From Bacillus albus (GTDB lineage: Bacteria > Bacillota > Bacilli > Bacillales > Bacillaceae_G), in assembly GCF_001884185.1 (NCBI RefSeq), contig NZ_MAOE01000035.1:124001-188000 (forward strand): a stretch of 64,000 nucleotides of DNA. Reading direction: 5' to 3'. Both the position numbers and the translations under genes were made by a program. Every line of letters starts with the position of its first letter. Position 1 is the first letter of the stretch. Shown here piece after piece: positions 31,516 to 39,514 of the stretch. The notes under the pieces were generated by a model, which did not search any database, was not told the DNA's origin, and saw only the letters and a program-made list of their open reading frames with translations.

Positions 31516-31599
31516 AGAAAAGATTTTATAACTGTAAGCAAGAGTTATGGACAAAGATGCTTAATGATGAAATTCCCTAGATGGGAGTACTTGTTTATT

Positions 31600-31628
31600 C
31601 GAGAGCCATCGCAGGATGGCTCTTTTTA
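31600..31628 (+). terminator. terminator downstream of psd
   Basis: AGAGCCATC (31602-31610) pairs with GATGGCTCT (31615-31623), followed by TTTTT. It lies 85 bases after the psd stop. Confidence 0.88.
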
Positions 31629-31637
31629 CAAGTTAGC

Positions 31638-31659
31638 TAATTAAAATTTCGCTTTATAT
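31638..31659. repeat. Decayed end of a bcr1-like repeat
   Basis: The 22 bases 31638-31659 match the right end of repeat A2 (CTGATTAAAGTTTCACTTTA then TA) with three transitions. It sits 4 bases beyond the sda stop codon. No further homologous body is clear. Confidence 0.45.
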
Positions 31660-31663
31660 GTAA

Positions 31664-31819
31664 TCAAGACGATTTGACAAGCTTGTCCTCTAATGAGCGT
31701 CTAATAATTTCTTGTTTTATAAGTAAAATGAAGTCGGGATTTAATTTTAGTTCTTTTGCTTTATAATAAGACTCAGTGAGTAACTCAGTAGATAACTGTT
31801 CCATATGTTTTGTTTTCAA
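31664..31819 (-). CDS. sda: Sporulation checkpoint protein Sda
   Basis: A 51-residue helical-hairpin protein that inhibits the sporulation histidine kinase KinA when replication initiation is disturbed. The diagnostic pattern [35 protein letters not shown] matches B. subtilis Sda (LSDELLIESYFKA, DFIELIENEIKRRSL). TTG at 31819 lies 7 bases after AGGAGGTGA; ATG at 31804 is a shorter alternative. A DnaA-box cluster lies upstream, as in B. subtilis, where DnaA controls sda. The position next to yqeG is also conserved. Confidence 0.9.
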   Translation of the reverse strand: MKTKHMEQLSTELLTESYYKAKELKLNPDFILLIKQEIIRRSLEDKLVKSS

Positions 31820-31903
31820 GGTGAGTCACCTCCTAATAATATAAGGATTGATTCGTTGTTGCATTTAATGTACCAAAAAAATATGACAGTCACAAATGAG
31901 TGG

Positions 31904-32002
31904 TTATCCACATACTTAGGTGGATAAAATGTGTATAGATTGTTAGTAAATTCCAAATTGACTGAAAGATTAATGTGGAAAATGTGTACAATTTTATCCA
32001 CA
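31904..32002. promoter_or_regulatory. DnaA-box cluster between sda and yqeG
   Basis: Perfect TTATCCACA boxes lie at 31904-31912 and 31994-32002 (plus strand). Reverse-strand boxes lie at 31919-31927 (TTATCCACC) and 31974-31982 (TTTTCCACA), each one base off. Such a cluster allows DnaA to regulate sda in step with replication. The remaining 31516-32066 gap holds the terminator, the repeat remnant and sda. Confidence 0.85.
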
Positions 32003-32066
32003 GGTCATATATCGAAATATGTTGTCGAAAAATTTTTATGAAAACTCCTCAAAGAGGTGAAAGAAA

Positions 32067-32579
32067 TTGAAACTATTTTTACCAAATGAATATGTGAAAA
32101 ATGTATATCATGTTCAACCAGAAGATTTGAAAAAGCGTGGAATTAAAGGTGTTATTACTGATTTAGATAACACTTTAATTGAATGGGATCGCCCAAATGC
32201 AACGCCACAACTTGAAGAATGGTTTTTGAAAATGAAAGAGCAAGGCATTCAAGTAACGGTCGTTTCGAATAATAATGAGCAACGAGTAAAAGACTTTGCT
32301 GATCCATTAGGCATTCCATTTATTCATAGTGCGCGTAAACCATTTGTTCGTGCATTTAAGCGTGCGATACAAAAGATGCGATTGCAACCAGATGAAGTTG
32401 TAGTAATTGGGGATCAGTTACTAACGGATGTTTTAGGTGGAAATCGAGTAGGACTTCATACAATTTTAGTTGTACCGGTAGCACAAACGGACGGATTAGT
32501 AACGCGCTTTAATCGAAAAATTGAACGAAGAATTATGAGAAATATGAAGAAAAAAGGTTTAATTAACTGGGAGGAATAA
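32067..32579 (+). CDS. yqeG: YqeG-type HAD phosphatase
   Basis: A 170-residue HAD-superfamily hydrolase of the YqeG family. Motif I is TDLDNTLIEWD (Asp nucleophile), motif II VVSNN, motif III the lysine region RKPFVRAFKRAI, and motif IV VVIGDQLLTDVLGG. The family resembles phosphatidylglycerophosphatase-type HAD enzymes; the substrate is not settled. It starts the conserved yqeG-yqeM run, with yqeH beginning 3 bases after its stop. Confidence 0.92.
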   Translation: MKLFLPNEYVKNVYHVQPEDLKKRGIKGVITDLDNTLIEWDRPNATPQLEEWFLKMKEQGIQVTVVSNNNEQRVKDFADPLGIPFIHSARKPFVRAFKRAIQKMRLQPDEVVVIGDQLLTDVLGGNRVGLHTILVVPVAQTDGLVTRFNRKIERRIMRNMKKKGLINWEE

Positions 32580-32582
32580 AGT

Positions 32583-33689
32583 TTGACTGAAACAATTAAA
32601 TGTATTGGTTGCGGTGTAGAAATTCAAACAGAAGATAAAAATGAAGTAGGATATGCTCCTGCCTCATCTTTAGAAAAAGAACAAGTAATTTGCCAACGCT
32701 GTTTTCGCTTGAAACATTATAACGAAATTCAAGATGTATCATTAACAGATGATGATTTTCTACGTATTCTAAACGGAATTGGAAAATCGGATGCGTTAGT
32801 AGTTAAGATTGTAGATATTTTTGATTTTAATGGTAGCTGGTTACCTGGCTTACATCGTTTCGTAGGAAATAATAAAGTATTACTTGTTGGAAATAAAGCT
32901 GATTTAATTCCTAAGTCAGTAAAACATGATAAAGTAAAGCATTGGATGCGTTATAGTGCAAAGCAGCTAGGATTAAAGCCAGAAGATGTCTTTTTAATTA
33001 GTGCAGCGAAGGGACAGGGAATTGCTGAGCTGGCAGATGCGATTGAGTATTACCGCGGCGGAAAAGATGTTTACGTTGTTGGATGTACAAATGTAGGGAA
33101 ATCAACATTTATTAATCGTATGATTAAAGAGTTTAGTGATGAGACTGAAAATGTAATTACAACATCTCATTTCCCAGGAACAACGCTTGATTTAATTGAT
33201 ATTCCGTTAGACGAAGAATCTTCTTTATATGATACGCCAGGTATTATTAACCACCACCAAATGGCTCATTATGTTGGAAAACAAAGCTTAAAGCTTATTA
33301 CACCAACAAAAGAAATTAAGCCAATGGTGTTCCAATTAAATGAAGAACAAACATTGTTCTTTAGTGGACTGGCACGTTTTGATTATGTAAGTGGCGGTCG
33401 TCGTGCATTTACTTGTCACTTCTCGAATCGTTTAACAATCCATCGTACAAAGCTTGAGAAAGCAGATGAATTGTATAAAAATCATGCTGGAGATTTACTA
33501 AGCCCGCCAACACCAGAAGAATTAGAAAATATGCCAGAGCTAGTGAAATACGAGTTTAATATTCGTGAACCAAAAACGGATGTTGTATTCTCTGGATTAG
33601 GATGGGTTACTGTGAACGAACCGGGAGCAAAAATTGTTGCACACGTACCAAAAGGAGTAAGTGTTTCATTGCGTAAATCTTTAATTTAA
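32583..33689 (+). CDS. yqeH: Ribosome assembly GTPase YqeH
   Basis: A circularly permuted GTPase required for 30S subunit assembly. The 368 residues open with a zinc finger (CIGCGVEI ... CQRCFRLKHYN). The G motifs appear in permuted order: NKADL (G4), SAAKGQG (G5), then GCTNVGKST (G1), and DTPG (G3). A C-terminal RNA- or ribosome-binding region follows. The TTG start lies 3 bases behind yqeG, and aroE begins 15 bases after its stop, consistent with one operon. Confidence 0.95.
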   Translation: MTETIKCIGCGVEIQTEDKNEVGYAPASSLEKEQVICQRCFRLKHYNEIQDVSLTDDDFLRILNGIGKSDALVVKIVDIFDFNGSWLPGLHRFVGNNKVLLVGNKADLIPKSVKHDKVKHWMRYSAKQLGLKPEDVFLISAAKGQGIAELADAIEYYRGGKDVYVVGCTNVGKSTFINRMIKEFSDETENVITTSHFPGTTLDLIDIPLDEESSLYDTPGIINHHQMAHYVGKQSLKLITPTKEIKPMVFQLNEEQTLFFSGLARFDYVSGGRRAFTCHFSNRLTIHRTKLEKADELYKNHAGDLLSPPTPEELENMPELVKYEFNIREPKTDVVFSGLGWVTVNEPGAKIVAHVPKGVSVSLRKSLI

Positions 33690-33704
33690 TATGGAGAGGG
33701 ATTT

Positions 33705-34538
33705 ATGAAACAATTATATGGTGTAATCGGAAATCCAATTGGACATTCATTATCACCCGTTATGCATAACGATGCATTTGAACACTTGAATATGGATGCC
33801 CATTATCATGCCTTTCTTGTTAAAGAGGAAGAGCTAGGGGAAGCAGTAAGAGATTTAAAAGCATTAGGTATTTCAGGATTTAATGTAACAACTCCGCACA
33901 AAGTTGCGATTATGGATTATTTGGATGAGATTGACCCGCTAGCAAAACAAATTGGTGCGGTAAATACAGTGGTTCATAAGGATGGAAAGTTGATTGGCTA
34001 CAATACAGATGGAATTGGTTTTGTCCGAGCATTGCAGTCCATTAGTAGTGAACCACTTCAAGAGAAACGTATTTTATTACTTGGCGCAGGTGGTGCTAGT
34101 CGAGCGATTTATTTTTCTCTTGCTGATGTAGGTGTGAAAGAGATTGATGTAGCTAATCGTACAGTGGATAAGGCGAAAGAACTTATTGCTGCATGTACGG
34201 CTACTGTTCATTCTGTTCCTTTATCTTTAGAAAAAGCAACAGAAGAACAAGGAAATTATGATATTATCATTCAGACGACAACGATAGGTATGCATCCACG
34301 TGTTGAACATACGCCATTACAAATTTCTTCGTTAAAAAAAGGGACGATTGTATCAGATATAATTTATAACCCATTTGAAACGAAAATTTTATGTGAGGCG
34401 AAAGAGCAAGGTGCAATCATTCAAAATGGTATTGATATGTTTGTTTATCAAGGTGCACTTGCGTTTGAAATGTGGACAGGCCGCGCGCCAAATATCGAAC
34501 GAATGAAACAATTAGTTATAAGAAAGCTTGGAGGCTAA
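33705..34538 (+). CDS. aroE: Shikimate dehydrogenase
   Basis: Reduces 3-dehydroshikimate to shikimate with NADPH in aromatic amino acid synthesis. The 277-residue enzyme has the substrate site [15 protein letters not shown], the catalytic Lys and Asp in [12 protein letters not shown] and NTDGIGFV, the NADP loop [10 protein letters not shown] with VANRT, and the C-terminal [12 protein letters not shown]. Its start follows GGAGAGGG. It lies inside the conserved yqeH-aroE-yqeI segment. Confidence 0.96.
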   Translation: MKQLYGVIGNPIGHSLSPVMHNDAFEHLNMDAHYHAFLVKEEELGEAVRDLKALGISGFNVTTPHKVAIMDYLDEIDPLAKQIGAVNTVVHKDGKLIGYNTDGIGFVRALQSISSEPLQEKRILLLGAGGASRAIYFSLADVGVKEIDVANRTVDKAKELIAACTATVHSVPLSLEKATEEQGNYDIIIQTTTIGMHPRVEHTPLQISSLKKGTIVSDIIYNPFETKILCEAKEQGAIIQNGIDMFVYQGALAFEMWTGRAPNIERMKQLVIRKLGG

Positions 34539-34543
34539 CATAT

Positions 34544-34837
34544 ATGTTAACAGGAAAACAAAAAAGATTTTTACGTGCACAAGCACATCATTTAACACCA
34601 ATTTTTCAAGTAGGAAAAGGCGGAGTAAATGAAAATATGATTAAACAAATCGCAGATACTTTAGAAGCTCGTGAGCTATTTAAAGTAAGTGTGCTACAGA
34701 ACTGTGAATTCGATCGCCGTGAAGTTGCAGAAGAACTTGCAAAAGGTGCACGTGCTGAAATCGTTCAAGTAATTGGAAGCACGATCGTTTTATACAAAGA
34801 ATCAAGAGAAAATAAACAAATTAAGCTTCCTCGATAA
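34544..34837 (+). CDS. yqeI: CRM-domain RNA-binding protein YqeI (YhbY family)
   Basis: A 97-residue single CRM domain that associates with pre-ribosomal RNA. Features are LTGKQKRFLRAQAHHLTPIFQVGKGG (GxxG loop) and IVQVIGSTIVLYKES. The ATG at 34544 follows GGAGG. The longer upstream frame overlaps aroE without a ribosome binding site. It starts 5 bases after aroE. Confidence 0.93.
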   Translation: MLTGKQKRFLRAQAHHLTPIFQVGKGGVNENMIKQIADTLEARELFKVSVLQNCEFDRREVAEELAKGARAEIVQVIGSTIVLYKESRENKQIKLPR

Positions 34838-34912
34838 AAAGATTAGCATGAGCTATTTTTATCGCAGATGCGTAATGATGTAGAGAGCGAAACCAATTGA
34901 ACTTTTATTAAT

Positions 34913-34948
34913 AGCAACTCTCTTCATTCCTAACCGAAGAGAGTTGCT
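34913..34948. other. Hairpin upstream of nadD
   Basis: A 13-bp perfect inverted repeat AGCAACTCTCTTC (34913-34925) with GAAGAGAGTTGCT (34936-34948), 26 bases before the nadD start. No T-run follows, so it may be a weak terminator for yqeI or a leader structure. Confidence 0.5.
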
Positions 34949-34974
34949 GTACGTAAAAGGAAGGGGCGTTTCTT

Positions 34975-35544
34975 TTGAGGAAAATTGGCATCATTGGCGG
35001 TACATTTGATCCGCCACATTATGGACATTTGCTCATTGCAAATGAAGTATATCATGCTTTGAATTTAGAAGAAGTATGGTTCTTACCGAACCAAATTCCG
35101 CCGCATAAACAAGGGCGAAATATTACAAGTGTAGAAAGTCGCTTACAAATGTTAGAGCTTGCGACTGAGGCAGAGGAACATTTTTCTATTTGTTTAGAAG
35201 AGCTAAGCAGGAAGGGCCCATCTTATACGTATGACACTATGCTACAATTGACGAAGAAGCATCCGGATGTGCAGTTTCACTTTATTATTGGTGGAGATAT
35301 GGTTGAGTATTTACCGAAGTGGTATAACATTGACGCGTTGCTTGATCTTGTGACGTTTGTTGGGGTTGCAAGACCTGGTTATACATTGCATACACCTTAT
35401 CCTATAACCACTGTGGAAATTCCGGAGTTTGCCGTTTCTTCATCTTTATTACGCGAGAGATATAAAGAGAAGAAAACATGCAAATATTTACTTCCTGAAA
35501 AAGTACAGGTATATATTGAGAGGAATGGGTTGTATGAATCGTGA
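34975..35544 (+). CDS. nadD: Nicotinate-nucleotide adenylyltransferase
   Basis: Transfers AMP to nicotinate mononucleotide in NAD synthesis. The 189-residue protein has [12 protein letters not shown] with the HxGH nucleotidyltransferase motif and [11 protein letters not shown] as the ISSTxxR-type ATP site. The TTG start lies 8 bases after GGAAGGGGCG. Its end overlaps yqeK by 11 bases. Confidence 0.96.
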   Translation: MRKIGIIGGTFDPPHYGHLLIANEVYHALNLEEVWFLPNQIPPHKQGRNITSVESRLQMLELATEAEEHFSICLEELSRKGPSYTYDTMLQLTKKHPDVQFHFIIGGDMVEYLPKWYNIDALLDLVTFVGVARPGYTLHTPYPITTVEIPEFAVSSSLLRERYKEKKTCKYLLPEKVQVYIERNGLYES

Positions 35545-36103
35545 GAAAGCACTTCATATTGTCAAACAACAAATGCATGAAAAACGTTATGTACACACAA
35601 TTGGTGTAATGGAAACAGCAATTGAACTTGCTAAGTTATACGGTGTGGATGAAAAAAAGGCTGAAGTTGCAGCTATATTCCATGATTATGCGAAGTGTAG
35701 AGCGATTCCAGAGATGGAAGAGATTATTAAAAGTGAAAGTTTGCCGAAAGATTTACTTTGTTATAACAAAGAGTTATGGCATGCACCTGTTGGGGCATAC
35801 TTAGTAGAAAAAGAAGTAGGCATTACGGATCCTGAAATCCTGCAAGCTATTACATATCATACAAGTGGTCATGAGAAAATGACGATGTTAGATAAAGTAA
35901 TTTATGTAGCTGATTACATTGAGCCTGGTCGAAAGTTTCCAGGAGTGGAGGAAGCTCGTAAACTCGCATATACGGATATAAATCAAGCTTTAGTATTTGC
36001 ATTAAAGAGAACAATTCAATTTTTAATGGAAAAAAATCAAACGATTTATCCATTAACATTCCAAACATACAACGCAGTTATCAAGGAGGAAATTAGTAAA
36101 TGA
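35534..36103 (+). CDS. yqeK: HD-domain hydrolase YqeK (Ap4A hydrolase type)
   Basis: A 189-residue HD-domain metallohydrolase. Ligands are seen in [23 protein letters not shown] (the HD pair) and [15 protein letters not shown] with later THH-like [10 protein letters not shown] and [11 protein letters not shown]. Relatives split diadenosine tetraphosphate symmetrically to ADP. The ATG at 35534 gives the family length; longer frames run through nadD. The stop overlaps rsfS by 4 bases. Confidence 0.92.
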   Translation: MNREKALHIVKQQMHEKRYVHTIGVMETAIELAKLYGVDEKKAEVAAIFHDYAKCRAIPEMEEIIKSESLPKDLLCYNKELWHAPVGAYLVEKEVGITDPEILQAITYHTSGHEKMTMLDKVIYVADYIEPGRKFPGVEEARKLAYTDINQALVFALKRTIQFLMEKNQTIYPLTFQTYNAVIKEEISK

Positions 36104-36456
36104 ATGATAAAGATTTGTTAGTATTAGCGGCAAAAGCAGCTGATGATAAGAGAGCAGAAGATATGGTTGTCCTAAATATGCAAGGTATTTCACCAATTGC
36201 AGATTATTTCATTATTTGTCACGGTAACTCAGATAAGCAAGTGCAAGCAATTGCACGTGAAATCAAAGCAAAAGCACACGAGTTCCAAATCGACGTACAA
36301 CGTATGGAAGGTTTTGACGAAGCACGCTGGGTATTAGTTGACCTTGGAGATGTAGTTGCTCATGTATTCCATAAAGATGAGCGTAATCACTATAATTTAG
36401 AGCGTCTATGGGGCGATGTGCCACGTGAAGACATTACAGAAGAGCTAGGCCAATGA
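36100..36456 (+). CDS. rsfS: Ribosomal silencing factor RsfS
   Basis: A 118-residue protein that binds L14 and blocks 30S-50S joining when nutrients run low. Family features are VVLNMQGISPIADYFIICHGNSDKQVQAIAREI and WVLVDLGDVVAHVFHKDERNHYNLERLWGD. It overlaps yqeK and yqeM by 4 bases each, so it is translationally coupled on both sides. Confidence 0.95.
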   Translation: MNDKDLLVLAAKAADDKRAEDMVVLNMQGISPIADYFIICHGNSDKQVQAIAREIKAKAHEFQIDVQRMEGFDEARWVLVDLGDVVAHVFHKDERNHYNLERLWGDVPREDITEELGQ

Positions 36457-37202
36457 ATTACGAACAATTTGCATTGCTGTACGACGAACTAATGAATGAT
36501 GTCCCTTATGATAAATGGGTAGAATTCACAGAGGAAAGCTTACAGCAAGCGGATATGAAAGAGGCGAAAATTCTTGATGTAGCATGTGGTACTGGTAATG
36601 TAACACTTCCGCTTGTACAAAAGGGTTACGATGTAATCGGTGTCGATCTTTCAGAAGAAATGTTAGCAGTTGCTCAGCAAAAACTAGGCGGGGAAGGATA
36701 TTTTATTCCTTTTTATCAACAAGATATGCGAGAGCTTGATGTTCCGGGTGAGTTTGACTGTGTAACGATCTTTTGTGATTCATTAAATTATGTATTGCAA
36801 GAAGATGGAGTGCAAGAAACATTTCGAAGAGTGTTTCACCATTTACGTCAAGATGGTTTGTTTTTATTTGATGTACATTCTTTATATAAAATACATCATG
36901 TATTTCAAAATGAAACATACACAGTAAATGGAGAAGAAATATCTCTTATTTGGAATTGCTTCCCTGGTGAAGAATCAAATAGTGTAGAACATGATTTAAC
37001 ATTCTTTGTTCAAGATCCAGAAGAAGATGTGTACCATCGCTTTGACGAATGTCACGTGCAACGTGCATATCCGGTTGAAGAGTTAACGAAATGGCTTGAA
37101 GCAGCTGGTTTTACAGTGCTTCGCGTAACTGGTGACTTTGAGAGACTTGAAGTTACAGAACAAACAGAGCGTATTTTCTTCATGGCGAAGAAAAATGGAT
37201 AA
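36453..37202 (+). CDS. yqeM: SAM-dependent methyltransferase YqeM
   Basis: A 249-residue class I methyltransferase. SAM motif I is ILDVACGTGNVTLPL, the acidic residue follows in VIGVDLSEEML, and CVTIFCDSLNYV is motif IV. The N-terminal YEQFALLYDELMNDVPYDKW is typical of the YqeM group. The target molecule is unknown. It closes the yqeG-yqeM run; its stop codon touches the terminator. Confidence 0.92.
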   Translation: MNYEQFALLYDELMNDVPYDKWVEFTEESLQQADMKEAKILDVACGTGNVTLPLVQKGYDVIGVDLSEEMLAVAQQKLGGEGYFIPFYQQDMRELDVPGEFDCVTIFCDSLNYVLQEDGVQETFRRVFHHLRQDGLFLFDVHSLYKIHHVFQNETYTVNGEEISLIWNCFPGEESNSVEHDLTFFVQDPEEDVYHRFDECHVQRAYPVEELTKWLEAAGFTVLRVTGDFERLEVTEQTERIFFMAKKNG

Positions 37203-37237
37203 AACAAAAGCAACCGAGAAGGTTGCTTTTGTTTTGT
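37202..37237 (+). terminator. terminator after yqeM
   Basis: A 15-bp perfect stem AAAACAAAAGCAACC (37202-37216) with GGTTGCTTTTGTTTT (37222-37236). Confidence 0.93.
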
Positions 37238-37374
37238 AAAGAAACTGTGATTTTTTCTCTAGCATAATAAGAAGATGATATACGTGAAGTGTAAAAATGC
37301 TAGGTTAAGTGAATTTGTAATGTAAAAAAATTAAGTATTTATAAAAAGGATTTGGAATGACGATGACGTATTTA

Positions 37375-38202
37375 TTATGTGTGTTTATTGAATTGCTGAT
37401 CAACGCATTTTAAATCTTCATCAAATTTCTCGTGTGTCCGCTCGATTAATTTATGAAACATATCCCCAACATGTTCTTCTAAAACACGAATACCTTCTCC
37501 TGTAACGCCGCCTTTAACACATACTTTTTCTTGTAAAGTAGGCAATGTGAAAATCCCTTTTTCAAGTAATTTCCCCATTCCGACGACCATTTCACTTACT
37601 AAAGTAGTGGCCTCTTCATGTGTAATATTTGTTTTATCTACAGCAGCATTAATGAAACATTGTAATAAATAACTAAAGAATGCAGGGCCGCAGCTTGCTA
37701 TATCAGATGAAACGCGCGTTATATCTTCTTCTATTACAAGGGGAGTAGAAATGTTTTTGAATAGGCGAAATAGTTTTTGTTGCCACTCTTCAGAGCATTT
37801 ACTTCCGAATGTAAATAGTGATGCGCCAGATAGGGCGCGGTTTGTAATGCTTGGAATAATACGGGCAACGTGGCAAGGTACAAGTGTCTCTAATTGTGAT
37901 GGAGATATTGGACTTGTAATAGAAACTAAGCACTTTTCATCAGAAAAATATTCAGCGTATTTTTGTAGGATCGGGTATATATCTATCGGCTTTACGCAAA
38001 TAAAAATAAGATGTGATCGTTCGATTACCTCATCAATAGTTTTGGCTATATGAACAGAAGGGTGTTTTTCCTTTATATGATATGCTTTGGCGGGCGTTCG
38101 ATTAATGATTGTAAGGCACGAAGGTTTGACAGCACGGGTTTCTAAAAATGCATCGATTAGTATATTCCCCATGTTCCCTGTCCCTATAATTCCTATGTTC
38201 AA
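37375..38202 (-). CDS. comER: ComER, pyrroline-5-carboxylate reductase-like protein
   Basis: A 275-residue member of the P5C reductase family with the NAD(P) motif NIGIIGTGNMGNIL and later FICVKPIDI, SITSPISPSQLE and SSDIASCGPAFFSYLLQ. It is divergent from comEA as in B. subtilis. TTG at 38202 lies 9 bases after AAGGAGG and gives the known ComER length; the longer frame to 38298 overlaps the comEA start. Its role is unclear: in B. subtilis it is not required for transformation, and B. cereus work has tied it to sporulation and biofilm (from memory). Confidence 0.88.
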   Translation of the reverse strand: MNIGIIGTGNMGNILIDAFLETRAVKPSCLTIINRTPAKAYHIKEKHPSVHIAKTIDEVIERSHLIFICVKPIDIYPILQKYAEYFSDEKCLVSITSPISPSQLETLVPCHVARIIPSITNRALSGASLFTFGSKCSEEWQQKLFRLFKNISTPLVIEEDITRVSSDIASCGPAFFSYLLQCFINAAVDKTNITHEEATTLVSEMVVGMGKLLEKGIFTLPTLQEKVCVKGGVTGEGIRVLEEHVGDMFHKLIERTHEKFDEDLKCVDQQFNKHT

Positions 38203-38279
38203 TGTTTCATACCTCCTTCGTAACAGCTTTCTCCTAAACAATATGAATGATGTTATAAATTTATGATTAGAGGTGAAAA

Positions 38280-38879
38280 ATGATGTGGGATTTTCCAAAG
38301 AAATGGTTAGGATTAGTAGCTATTATTGGAACTGTACTTTTTCTTTTTTTCTGGAAAATGAACGTGCATACAGAGCGATCAATCATTGCAACGGATATTC
38401 AAGCGAAAGAGATAGAGGAAAAAAGTAAACCGAAAATATCGGATACAAAGCAGCAGAAAAAAATAATTGTAATTGATATGAAAGGGGCTGTTGTTAAAGA
38501 GGGAGTGTATGAAATGAAAGAAGGGGAACGGGTCAAGGATGCCATTGAGAAGGCAGGTGGTTTTTTGCCTGAGGCAGATAGGATGAAGGTAAATTTAGCA
38601 CAAATGGTACAAGACCAAATGCTTCTTTACGTACCGAATAAAAGCGAACAAGTGCAAGGAGAAGCTGCTGTTTCAAAGGGAGAGGGGAAAGTTCAAATAA
38701 ATGCAGCTTCTAAAGAACAACTTGAAAAAATTACAGGTATCGGCTCTCGGAAAGCAGAAAGTATTTTGAAATATCGAGAGGAGCATGGTCCATTTCAAAA
38801 AATAGAGGATTTGTTAGAGATTAATGGGATTGGTGCGAAGTCTTTGGAAAAAATAAAAGATCAAATTATTATTCCGTAA
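38280..38879 (+). CDS. comEA: Competence DNA receptor ComEA
   Basis: A membrane-anchored DNA-binding protein of the uptake apparatus. The 199 residues have one N-terminal transmembrane segment (WLGLVAIIGTVLFLFFW), a SLBB-like oligomerisation part (VIDMKGAVVKEGVYEMKEGERVKDAIEKAGG) and a C-terminal double helix-hairpin-helix (VQINAASKEQLEKITGIGSRKAESILKYREEHGPF, LLEINGIGAKSLEKI). Two adjacent ATG codons (38280 and 38283) follow AGAGGTG; the second is better spaced. Confidence 0.94.
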   Translation: MMWDFPKKWLGLVAIIGTVLFLFFWKMNVHTERSIIATDIQAKEIEEKSKPKISDTKQQKKIIVIDMKGAVVKEGVYEMKEGERVKDAIEKAGGFLPEADRMKVNLAQMVQDQMLLYVPNKSEQVQGEAAVSKGEGKVQINAASKEQLEKITGIGSRKAESILKYREEHGPFQKIEDLLEINGIGAKSLEKIKDQIIIP

Positions 38880-38942
38880 AAGATTGACGAAGTTTTTCTT
38901 CATTCGCTACACTACAAGTAGACAAAAAAGTAGGTGAAGAAT

Positions 38943-39500
38943 ATGGAACGAATTTCATGGGATCAATATTTTATGACGCAAAGCCATTTACTATCTTTAC
39001 GTAGTACATGTACAAGGCTTGCAGTAGGCGCGACAATCGTTCGTGATAAACGAATTATTGCTGGTGGATATAATGGTTCAATTAAAGGTGGCGTACATTG
39101 TATAGATGATGGATGCTATGTTATTGATAATCATTGTGTTCGTACAATTCATGCAGAAATGAATGCTTTATTACAATGTGCAAAGTTTGGCGTGAAAACG
39201 GAGGAAGCGGAAATTTATGTTACGCATTTCCCTTGTTTACAATGTTGTAAGGCGATTATTCAAAGTGGTATTACAGCGGTTTATTATGCACAGGATTATA
39301 AAAATCATCCATATGCCATAGAGTTATTTGAAAAAGCGAATGTAACAGTGAAACACGTTCCGCTAGAATATGATATTGCGGCATTAGAGGATCAAAAGCG
39401 TCATATGGAGTTAAAAGAACTATTTGCATCTTTAGAAAAAGAGAATTTATCAATGGAAGAATTACAGCATGTATTCACGAAAGCAAAAATGATGCTATAA
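38943..39500 (+). CDS. comEB: dCMP deaminase ComEB
   Basis: A 185-residue zinc deaminase. Ligands are His in TIHAEMNALLQC with the catalytic Glu, and the Cys pair in FPCLQCCKAIIQSG. Regions GATIVRDKRIIAGGYNGS and CYVIDNHCVRT are typical of deoxycytidylate deaminases. It lies between comEA and comEC but is not needed for DNA uptake in B. subtilis. The ATG at 38943 follows AGGTG; the GTG at 38934 is part of that site. Confidence 0.93.
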   Translation: MERISWDQYFMTQSHLLSLRSTCTRLAVGATIVRDKRIIAGGYNGSIKGGVHCIDDGCYVIDNHCVRTIHAEMNALLQCAKFGVKTEEAEIYVTHFPCLQCCKAIIQSGITAVYYAQDYKNHPYAIELFEKANVTVKHVPLEYDIAALEDQKRHMELKELFASLEKENLSMEELQHVFTKAKMML

Positions 39501-39514
39501 GGAGTGAGTATAGG

